Source of the DNA: Parasutterella muris
GTDB taxonomy: Bacteria > Pseudomonadota > Gammaproteobacteria > Burkholderiales > Burkholderiaceae_F
Assembly (NCBI RefSeq): GCF_943193095.1
Contig: NZ_CALPCV010000013.1
Coordinates: 1 to 64,000, forward strand
Direction of reading: 5' to 3'
Length of the DNA: 64,000 nucleotides
Under the pieces are notes generated by a model, which did not search any database, was not told the origin of the DNA, and saw only the letters and a program-made list of their open reading frames with translations. Positions 1 through 8,044 of the stretch are shown piece after piece (position 1 is the stretch's first letter; each line of letters starts with the position of its first letter). Both the position numbers and the translations under genes were made by a program.

Positions 1-219
1 GATGTGCTTATCACATCTTTCTGACATGATAGCTTCGGAAAAGGGAATCCCGCGGAGTGAGCGTCATCTTCAGAAAATTAGGACTTCCATTGTTTGCAAC
101 GTCCTTAACAGGGTGTTGAGAGAACGGTGAGTGAGGTTTATTGATGTGCTTATCACATCTTTCTGACATGATAGCTTCGGAAAAGGGAATCCCGCGGAGT
201 GAGCGTCATCTTCAGAAAA
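1..219. repeat. 77-bp direct repeat, two copies
   Basis: Positions 1-77 and 143-219 are identical by eye over 77 bases, 142 bases apart start to start. Each copy opens with a hairpin-forming inverted repeat (GATGTG, 5-base loop CTTAT, CACATC) and its outer parts TTTCTGA and TCAGAAA are also complementary. The first copy begins at the first base of the window, so the array may extend leftwards. No ORF convincingly spans it. Function unknown; it could be a REP-like element, an attachment-site scar or part of a small RNA. Confidence 0.75.
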
Positions 220-552
220 ACTGGAGAGCTAAGCTTGCGGGATGTTGTTGTCAACATAATAACCTGGAAAAAGAACAAGGTAAATAAAACCGAACTAGTT
301 GTAAGTAAAATTCCCAAGAAATGAAAGTCACCCACCGTTTAACAAATTTCTCAGAATTTATTTAACTGCAGGAAAGATTACTACTTATACAACGCTGCAA
401 AGATACGCAGAATCTTTCGATACGAAACTGGAAATTTGGCGAGTGTTCGAGATATGGTGACAAATTGATATTTCTTGCAGATCGTATTCATATTTGTATC
501 CTTTTAAAATTGTAGTTACAAAGTGATTACACTATTCGTATGAGTCATTAGC
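220..552. other. AT-rich intergenic region before the antitoxin gene
   Basis: No credible gene is seen. The last 45 bases before the antitoxin ATG hold an AT-rich promoter-like stretch and a short palindrome (separate entry). Confidence 0.4.
510..521. promoter_or_regulatory. Possible autoregulatory operator
   Basis: The palindrome TTGTAGTTACAA lies about 30 bases upstream of the RelB/DinJ-type start codon. Antitoxins of this family usually repress their own promoter by binding such palindromes. The site itself is seen; its function is inferred. Confidence 0.3.
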
Positions 553-900
553 ATGAAGACTCTTGCTAATGAAATTGTCCGAGTTCGTATCAATGATCAG
601 CTCAAAAACGATGCAAAAGCAGTTCTCGAATCATTGGGATTAACCATGTCGGAAGCCGTCCGTATTTTTCTTAAACGGGTTGTTGATGAAAAAGCTCTGC
701 CGTTCGTATTAAGGATGCCAGCGCACTTGGACATTTCCCAAATGAGTAAATCAAAGATTTTGAAGCAGGACGCTTTCGTTCAGCAGAAGAGGTTTTTTCC
801 CATATTAAACGCAGAACGGCAAAATGAATTTCAGAAAGCCATGGAAGAATTGCGGGTGCTGACAGCAGAAGGTCTCAGCCTGCTGAAAACGTACTTGTAG
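553..900 (+). CDS. RelB/DinJ-family antitoxin, apparently orphan
   Basis: 115 aa. Residues 1-50 form the typical RelB/DinJ ribbon-helix-helix: a short beta strand (EIVRVRIND) followed by helices around LKNDAKAVLESLGL and MSEAVRIFLKRVV, then a DEKALPFVLRMP stretch common in DinJ. Such proteins bind DNA as dimers and neutralise a YafQ/RelE-type RNase through the C-terminal half. Usual length is about 80-95 aa, so this one has a C-terminal extension of about 25 residues. No toxin ORF follows in the next 160 bases; the next genes are on the other strand. It may be an orphan antitoxin or the toxin gene was deleted. The family call is firm, the function is not. Confidence 0.8.
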   Translation: MKTLANEIVRVRINDQLKNDAKAVLESLGLTMSEAVRIFLKRVVDEKALPFVLRMPAHLDISQMSKSKILKQDAFVQQKRFFPILNAERQNEFQKAMEELRVLTAEGLSLLKTYL

Positions 901-1061
901 AGCTTTAGGTTGAGTTACATGGCGATTTTTCGTCTTTAAGACGTACACTAATGTCACGATTTCAACCTCTACAATTAAGACCTTCGATGGCGCAGTCGTG
1001 CTCAAATATCTTCGGCTCTTTTGTGTATGTCGTTACGTCGTAGACGGATTTTCTCAGCTTC
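901..1061. other. Gap after antitoxin, no toxin seen
   Basis: This short gap between convergent genes was checked for a RelE/YafQ toxin start in all plus frames; none is evident. Confidence 0.4.
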
Positions 1062-2683
1062 CTAATTATCCATGCTTTTGAGCTTGTACTGCATTTCCTT
1101 GGTGAAATTCAGCCAAAAATCATTAAGAACATTGAGAAGTTTTTCTTCGTCCGAGTTAAGTTCATCCTCGAGTTTTTTTGCGGCAAGAGCGGTGAAAGTC
1201 AGTTTCGGGAGAAGTGTTTCTTTAGATTCGCTATTTGGCGCGCAAATAATTTCTGCTTTTCGGAAAGCCGACTGATCACGTAAGCTTTGATTAATTCCAT
1301 TGGGAATTAGGCATAAATTGGCATAGCTATTTATTAACGTTTCGTCGATCGAAGAGGAAGAGTTTCTCTGCGCAACAAAATGTTCTATTTCTCCGCTATA
1401 TCTGGGAAATTTGAATTTTTTATTTGAATATTGCTCTTTCATTTCTGTAAAGATCTGCTTAAAAATTTTCTCGAATGTTCCATTAGAAACTTGAATATTT
1501 TTGGCGGCATTAATGAAAATGGTTTTACCTTCGTCTTCGTCTTCTAAGAAGTTAAGTGCATAGAAAAGCAGCCAATCGCCCAAACAAAGGTCCTTACGCT
1601 CAAAAGACGTTGCCTTGCTTTCAAACTTCTTGGATAAATCTAAATTCTGTGTAACAAATGTTATTGCTTTGTTTTTGTCTTGTTGTGGATTATCCGGATT
1701 TTCTAAATAAAGTTTAAAAAGATCCATGCACTTGTCGGTGGGGAGCCAGGTGTCATACGACATAAGATAAATCTGTAAAAGTTGAAATTCGACAATGTTA
1801 GTATCCTGACAACAGATCCTTGCATGTCTACGAGATAAAAAAAGGCGGTTTTGTGTAATCGCTTCCGTGAGCTTTGCAAGATTTTCTCGAATACTCTCGA
1901 TGACATTTGGTTGGGCGGTTTTCAGCTCGTTTCTAAGATTGTCGTTCACTATGTTTTGCATTTTTATGTTATTGAATTTTGCTTTTGGGAAAGTAAAACT
2001 TACACAGTGTCCAAGCAAAAGCCGCAGTGTCCAATCATAGTCAACCGGGTCAAAAGGAACAGAAATCGTATCTTTAAAATCCTTAAGCTGAGATAGGTTA
2101 TAGTTATAACCCAGCTGGTCCATCGCAACGGCGTTCTTTAATGCTTTAACGAATTTGAATTTTTCATTGTTCGTGTCTGTCTGAAATGCTCGTCCAATGA
2201 ATTCGTCAAAAACAGAAAGTTTGCGCGTGTCGATGTTGATGTTCTGAAACAGCTGCTCTCCGGAAGGCATGTTATCGTAAACAATCCAATTGAAATAGGC
2301 GTTTTCAAGACACACGTTATTTGAATTGGATCTATGTCAAGGAACTCATCAAATTCACGAATCAAACGCAGACTGAAAGAATTAATTTGAATTTCAAGTG
2401 GTTTTTGAAGATCCGATTCATCATTGATCAGCAGACTAAGGAGACGTTGTTGTCCGTCCACTACCTCAAATTTCAACGAATCGTCGCATTTTTTGACAAG
2501 AATTATTGAATTTAAAAACGTCTTATCCTTGTCGATTTTTTTCAGGAAGCTCTTACGAAGCTCTTCGCTCCATGATGCGTCTCGTTGATAAAGCGGAAGA
2601 ACTAAATCGATATTACCTTTTAGTGCATCGATAAACTCAACAAGATTCAGATTGCTGTAGATTTTGTTTTTTGTCTCGGCCAT
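1062..2683 (-). pseudogene. DUF262 (GmrSD-like) protein B, frameshifted
   Basis: Two ORFs in different frames together make one DUF262 protein of about 540 aa. The upstream part starts at ATG 2683 and carries the DUF262 signature (LPLYQRDASWSEE, then VVDGQQRLLSLL), the ParB/Srx-like nucleotidase core. The second part resumes at 2315 with FQNINIDTRKLS, the usual next DUF262 motif, and runs to 1062. The break is at plus 2310-2315, a (AC)3 run, (GT)3 in the gene; removing one dinucleotide joins the frames without loss. DUF262 proteins act in GmrSD-type type IV restriction and other anti-phage systems. It follows DUF262 protein A by 22 bases, so both were probably one operon. A GTG-started downstream product remains possible. 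Confidence 0.8.
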
Positions 2684-2705
2684 TTTATAGTGAATTCTAG
2701 TTGCG

Positions 2706-4390
2706 TTAGACAAAGTTCAGCATGGCTGCTAAACCACTGCTAATGTCGCTGGTATTATTATTTTTATGACTCTTTTTAAGGTGTTCCAAAATTCCTTGCG
2801 ACCAAGAGTTTCTCTCCAACATAATTTTTGTCATGGATTGCTCCGCTATATCCGCAGAGGCGGAATTAAGAATGATTCGTCCTGCAATATCAGCGACCCC
2901 TGCTCTTATGTATGTGTAATACCTTTTGCACATTAGGAAATTTAAAAAGATAAAGAACAATGACATGTACAAGATGTCTTTGAGCCGAGACTGATTCCTT
3001 TGCGGATAGCGGTAGTGGTAAACGACTGTGATACAAAAAATGGCGAGAAGCGACGCTGTTTCTCTGAGTTTAGTTTCATAGAAGTCGAGCGTTAATGGCT
3101 GAGCAGGCCACCAGGAGATTTTCGTTTTGATTTTTTGAATGAGCTCGAGGTCCTTGTAAAAGTCTTTCAGCACTTCAATACAAGTTTGAAGCCATTTCTT
3201 CTCGCATTGGAGTCCCGGAGATCCCTCAAGGCCTCCGTTTTTGAAGTAAGACTGGGCGTATCCTTGAAATGCAGCATAGTCCCTCAAAAGGTCATTTGCT
3301 GTGACATAAAAATGACTGCCCGATTTTACCCACAGTACATCAAGTAGGAGATTTTTTTGGGCTGAAAGAAAACTCCTTTCTGAGGTCTGAAGCCTTGAAA
3401 GGGCGCCTGGAATTCTTTGCTGGGGATCAAGAATAGGCCGCGCGAAATCATTTTTATCATCACTGATAAGCATCGACTGCAGCGTATTAAATAAACCGTG
3501 AAAATCCTGCCAAGAATACCAGTAATTATCGTCTGCAATGAATTGATCAGCAGACATAGCAATCGTCTTAGAAATTGTCCAAGGGGTGGGGATTGCTTTT
3601 TGTTCCGGCTTCAGCTTGCCATTATCCTTTTTTAGGTTGTCTACCAGAACTTTCAGCACTGAAAGAGGAACGTTTGAGAGATCATAGGAGTCGTCCTTTT
3701 TGCCGCTTTCGCCTGCGATATCACTGATATTTAGGCCGAGCCCAATAGGGTCAAGCCTCCAGAATTCCAGCGCGTAACGTTTATAGAGCGTCAGTTCAGG
3801 ATCCTGATTTTCTTTCCTGCAAGCATCGTAATGGAAGGCTTTCAGAAGCTGGCAGCAGTCAACGGGACGGATTCTGTGTTGCATGCGACGTAGTAATCCA
3901 ATGTCTTTTGTTCATCAGCAGTGATGAAAAAGCAAATTTTTGCAGTTTTAATCGCATCACGGAATCTATCTTTTCCCAAGACCTGGAATTCAGTCCGGAT
4001 GGCATCATAATTTTTCTTCATTTGAATGCGTGACGCATAATCAAATGGGGTATTTCCGCTGTCCGTACCGCCCAGACTCTTGAAGAATTTTCCTAAAAAG
4101 CTCGAGTTCTCGTCCAACAGATCTAGTGCGTGCAAAGCTAAACAGATAGTGGTTAATCGCTGTTGCCCGTCCACAACCTGAAAATCGGTTTGCTTTTTGT
4201 AGAGGAAAGCAGAACCGAGGACTTGATTTTTTAAATTGAGGAAGCTCTTAATAAAACTTCTTACGGTTTCCTCACTCCACGTATATCCGCGCTGAAAGTC
4301 AGGCAGGACAACATTCTCATTAAAATTTTCCAGAAGCGTTTCAATAGTGAAGTCAATTGATGTGTCTTCGGTATTGCTGGGTATTTGCAT
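2706..4390 (-). pseudogene. DUF262 (GmrSD-like) protein A, frameshifted
   Basis: The N-terminal part from ATG 4390 (MQIPSNTEDT) holds FQRGYTWSEE and VVDGQQRLTTI, the hallmark DUF262 motifs, and ends at a premature stop near 3842. The C-terminal part in another frame runs from 3884 to 2706. Joining the frames at about 3880-3888 gives CNT followed by RIRPVDCCQLLKA, which fits the family's NTRG(R)P...ILKA segment, so a one-base loss is likely. Intact length would be about 560 aa. The C-terminal half has a hydrophobic pair of helices (about LLAIFCITVVYHY and YMSLFFIFLNFLM). An upstream start at 4441 is possible, but no clear ribosome site favours either. It would act together with the following DUF262 gene in restriction of foreign DNA. 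Confidence 0.8.
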
Positions 4391-4647
4391 TTTATGTTTG
4401 TGGAGTGGAGAAGATCTATTTCTCGTGTGATGCGTGGTCAAGCATTATAGTGTTTCTCAGATAGAAACCAAGTAGGGATATTTGAAGTCGGTATTTAGGA
4501 TTTTATTTTGTTTGGCCCAATAATTGACAGATGAAACATTATCGTTGGCAATTTGGAACTTGAACCGCAAAGGTGAGGGCAGGACGTGTTTAAGCGTTTG
4601 GCTATTATGTTCGCTATCCCCTGAGACTTGTCGCCGACACAAAAGAC

Positions 4648-4682
4648 TGCAGGCCTCGATTTATATAAGTTCGAGGCCTGCA
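4648..4682 (-). terminator. Rho-independent terminator of the flavoprotein gene
   Basis: A perfect 12-bp inverted repeat (TGCAGGCCTCGA, 11-base AT-rich loop, its complement) lies 20 bases past the stop codon of the minus-strand gene ending at 4703. On the minus strand it is followed by CTTTTG, a short U-run. Confidence 0.7.
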
Positions 4683-4702
4683 AGCTTCGCCGCTATTACT
4701 CT

Positions 4703-6298
4703 TTATTTCCAGGGTTCTAATTGAGCCGCGTACTTACCGGCGACTCGACCGAATACCATTGCATCAGCGTTAGCGCAGGCACCCTGATATGTAAGGCCCC
4801 ATGTGGAACCGAGCTCGCCCGCAACGAAAAGTCGAGGAATCGGTTTTCCGTACGGATCAAGAACCTCCGCCTTAATGGACTTCTTGGGGCCGCCCATGGT
4901 GTGATAGGTGACAGGAACCAGTTTCACAGCATAGAAGGGGCCTTCCTCAATAGGAGCTGACCAGCTTTTTACATCACGGCCTACGAAAACCGCTTTCATA
5001 TTCGGATCAGCTGTCATTGTTCTGCCATACTCAGTATCGATACCTTTTGTTCTCAAATCACTGTTCCATCGCGCAATGGTGCTTTCGAGTACTTCAGGAA
5101 CTTTGATATTCAGCTTTTGTGCGAGTTCCTTAATGGTCGGAGCTTGAATGATGACGCCGGAGTCGATTTCTTTCTGATTGTCTCTGCTCCATTTGTATCC
5201 TTCGCGGTTGATCGCCCATCCGGAACCTCCGTTGGAAATGATGGGGCCTGCCTTGAGATAGCTGGAATCCATGATCATGTAGCACGGAATTCTCGGATAT
5301 CTGTGCTGAATCGCATCGAAGTTATTGACGGACATCCAAGAGCAGTGGTAATCGAGTTTCTTCTCATTAACAAAGCGTTTGCCGTCCTGATCTACCCAAA
5401 TGAAGGCAGGCTGTCTAGTAACCATAGCGATACCGGCCTGAACTCCGGGGACTTGCACGCCGAGCGGAGCAGAAACCGAATTCATATGCCACAGATCGCA
5501 TCCCATGGACTGGGCCATCAGAAGACCGTCACCGGTGTGCGCGGGGCTTCCGAGATACGCCATCGGATTTCCGTAGATGTACCTTGCCATTAATTCAGGA
5601 TTGCTTTGGAATCCGCCGGTGCAGATGACGACTGCCTTGTTTGCTTTTACAAAATACGGCTTGTTGTCCTTCAAGGCTTCTACGCCGATAACTTCATTTC
5701 CTCTGCGGACAAGCCTTCTTGCCGGGCAGTTAACGATAACGGGAATATTTTTAGCCTGAACGGCTCTGTCGAAAATGCCGAATAATCGATCTCCGCCTTT
5801 TGCACCGGGGACATTGCGAACAGACATCTTGTTGACGCAGTCGGCGCCAGGCAATTCCTGATAGCCTGCGTGTCCGTAGACACCAATTTTGCCTTCAGGC
5901 GCTAGAGACTGAACATAATCGCCTAAATGAAGAGACTCTTCACAGAAAAGGTCTAAAAGTTCCTTATCCCATTCCGAACGGGAAAGTTCGTAAAGCGCCT
6001 TTTGGAATTTGAAGTAATCGTCCTTATTTGTCGGAACGACAAATCCGCCGGAGGATACCGATACATTACCGCCGCCATGGGGCATTTTTTCGAGAATCAA
6101 AACCTTTGCACCTGCGTCTGCAGCCGCAATTGCGGCATTTGATCCTGCATTTCCATAACCTAAGACGACAACGTCAGCCTCATTATCCCAAGCCGGCATA
6201 TCTTCAGGACGATCGGCTGCGATTGCAACGGACATTCCGACGGGGGCGGATATTGAAGCGGCCGAGGCGCATTTAAGGAAACTTCTTCTGGTAGACAT
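4703..6298 (-). CDS. Tat-exported FAD-dependent fumarate-reductase-type flavoprotein
   Basis: 531 aa, periplasmic. Residues 2-9 (STRRSFLK) form a twin-arginine signal with a cleavable Ala-rich segment ending near AIAAD. Residues 43-71 hold the FAD-binding Rossmann motif (GYGNAG, then VLILEK), followed by SVSSGGF. The C-terminus (GELGSTWGLTYQGACANAD) matches the FAD-binding end of the fumarate reductase/flavocytochrome c family (PF00890). There is no CXXCH heme motif, so electrons must come from a separate cytochrome or quinol partner. Relatives reduce fumarate, urocanate, methacrylate or other enoates; the substrate here is unknown. A GGAG ribosome site sits 12 bases before ATG 6298. It is the one intact enzyme gene in this otherwise broken stretch and has its own terminator. 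Confidence 0.85.
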   Translation of the reverse strand: MSTRRSFLKCASAASISAPVGMSVAIAADRPEDMPAWDNEADVVVLGYGNAGSNAAIAAADAGAKVLILEKMPHGGGNVSVSSGGFVVPTNKDDYFKFQKALYELSRSEWDKELLDLFCEESLHLGDYVQSLAPEGKIGVYGHAGYQELPGADCVNKMSVRNVPGAKGGDRLFGIFDRAVQAKNIPVIVNCPARRLVRRGNEVIGVEALKDNKPYFVKANKAVVICTGGFQSNPELMARYIYGNPMAYLGSPAHTGDGLLMAQSMGCDLWHMNSVSAPLGVQVPGVQAGIAMVTRQPAFIWVDQDGKRFVNEKKLDYHCSWMSVNNFDAIQHRYPRIPCYMIMDSSYLKAGPIISNGGSGWAINREGYKWSRDNQKEIDSGVIIQAPTIKELAQKLNIKVPEVLESTIARWNSDLRTKGIDTEYGRTMTADPNMKAVFVGRDVKSWSAPIEEGPFYAVKLVPVTYHTMGGPKKSIKAEVLDPYGKPIPRLFVAGELGSTWGLTYQGACANADAMVFGRVAGKYAAQLEPWK

Positions 6299-6629
6299 GG
6301 TGAGTTCTCCATGGTTGAGGGATTACGATTACGTTATAACCCATGCTTCCTGATCTTGGCTATTAAAATTTTAATTGTTCTAAGTAATAAGTATTTAGAA
6401 TCGTAGAGTTACGGATTAACTGAATGATTTAAAGAAAGGTTTTATTTATATTTACGAAACGATCTCAATGCTGCGGATACTCCCACTTTGTTTGCCTACA
6501 ACTGCGCACGATATCAGCACAATCCCCTAACTGAGTACAATTAAACTCGTAGATTGCTCGATTTCTACTTATAATTCAACGCAGGATAGCTCGCGAAGGA
6601 TCAGTGCTGGGTTCCCGAATGGGAGTAGG
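6299..6629. other. Intergenic region upstream of the flavoprotein gene
   Basis: About 330 AT-rich bases without a convincing ORF. It should contain the promoter of the minus-strand flavoprotein gene and the 3' end of the DUF3644 transcript. No clear terminator or RNA gene is seen. Confidence 0.35.
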
Positions 6630-7664
6630 CTAACTGCCGGAAGTTTGCTTAGAATTTTCCTTTGCCCCTGGTGCTGTCTTTGCTTTCAGCTCTGTGAGGA
6701 TATTTCCGGGATCCTTGCAGAGCTCACCCAGAATAAAATCCACAGCTTTCTGACTGTAATAGTATCTGTCTTTTTGATCGTGTTTGTCGATGTAGCAAAG
6801 GTCTGATTGCTTCTTAATGGCGAAATAGTCAATTAACAAACAGCAATGATATTTATTGAAATTAACAACTGCGCCATTAAGAAGAAGATTAATATTCTTT
6901 TCTCTAAGACGATTTTTTATAAAGTCTATTATTTTCTTTAGCGAGTAACTGTGTGTGCTGTTAGGATCGGATTGCGTTTTGCTAATAGCGACCGGATTAT
7001 CGCTTTTTGGAACCACGGTAACGCATTCGGTGGCCTCTTCTCGTTTCTTAGTTAGATAAAATCCGTGCTCGACAGGGATTGCATACTAGGGGCCATTAGC
7101 CCCTGCAAGAGTATTTAATTCCCCGTCAAGACGCGAAATATGCTCGAAAATGTCTGACGAATATTTTCCTCTCAGGGCGTCAATGGATAAAGTGTTCAGA
7201 GTTGTGGTGAGGGATAGAAAGCCTAGAGAAACCCGGTCCCCTAGGCTTATATCAGCAAAGGCAGATAACTTATCCGAATAATTGAAAATGCATGCTTGAA
7301 ACAGAGGAACATACAGCATCTCGTACTCTTCGGTTATAAAATGAGTGCTTGTATTCCTAAGTTCAACTATCTTCTCAAGATTTAATCTTACCGGGTCTTT
7401 TTCATTCGTGAGTATTGTTTTGACACATCTCTCCAGACTAAATGTTCTCTTTACGTCTTTGCTTGGCTGGTAGTAAATGCTCTCTAATCCTTGAGTTTTA
7501 ATGAGGTAACCTTTCAGTAGAAGTTCCCAAGCGTTACAGATGAATATCGCGAAAGCTTCCACCCTATAGCGAATAGTAGGTTTATTGTAATTTTCGACGG
7601 CTAAGAGAAACGCTTCTACTGATTTTTCGAAAAGCCGAGAAAACATGGGCTTGGGCGGATTCAT
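6630..7664 (-). pseudogene. DUF3644 protein, interrupted by an in-frame amber codon
   Basis: From ATG 7664, with an AAAGGAG ribosome site, the frame encodes a DUF3644 domain (SVEAFLLAVENYNKPTIRYR, then FAIFICNAWELLLKGYLI, then VELRNTSTHFI). It stops at TAG (plus 7086-7088) after GANGP. The same frame then continues without interruption (YAIPVEHGFYLTKKREEATE) to a natural stop at 6630, giving 344 codons, a normal DUF3644 length. So a single nonsense change, not a frameshift, splits it. DUF3644 proteins are of unknown biochemical function and often sit in defence islands. Downstream re-initiation at GTG 7016 could yield a 128-aa fragment. The in-frame continuation is seen directly; inactivity is inferred. 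Confidence 0.8.
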
Positions 7665-8044
7665 TGTATCTCCTTTGGTTTTGAAGGAGTTTAGCAAATA
7701 CTCATATATTCTTCTAGATGATGAAACAAGAAAGGAACCCCTCTCTTTGATTTATACAAAATTAGAGTGGTTATAAAATTTAGAAATTTGGGAAAGTAAA
7801 GTGTGGAGTTGCAGAATGGCTAGAAAACAGTTTTATTCCGATCTAGTTGACTATCGGGAATAGCTTTATTTTTTGGTATTGAACGGGGCGCTTAAATTAT
7901 TTTTAATAACGCTGGAGTGCGAATAAGACTTTTGTACAAGTTTATTGTCCTAAATTTTCGTTAGAAAGAAGAAGGAGAGAACAACTGCGGTCGAAGAATT
8001 CTCCTTCGTTCTATCAACTCGACAGTTGGCCACGCCTTCTTCTG
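7665..8044. other. Intergenic region between DUF3644 and the tra module
   Basis: About 380 bases with no credible gene. It contains the DUF3644 promoter region and a possible terminator for traG (separate entry). Base composition drops sharply relative to traG, marking a probable boundary of the transfer module. Confidence 0.4.
7971..8007 (-). terminator. Possible terminator after traG
   Basis: GAAGGAGA at 7971-7978 and TCTCCTTC at 8000-8007 are complementary. Read on the minus strand, the stem is followed by TTCTTTCT. It lies about 40-75 bases beyond the traG stop, at the end of the long tra operon. Confidence 0.4.

Noticed and set aside
1..219. CRISPR array
   Set aside because: Only two copies, repeat length 77 bases and a 65-base spacer; no cas genes are seen.
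1062..4390. Programmed frameshifting in both DUF262 genes
   Set aside because: The breaks are at different places of the protein, with no shared slippery heptamer or stimulator; independent mutation or error is simpler.
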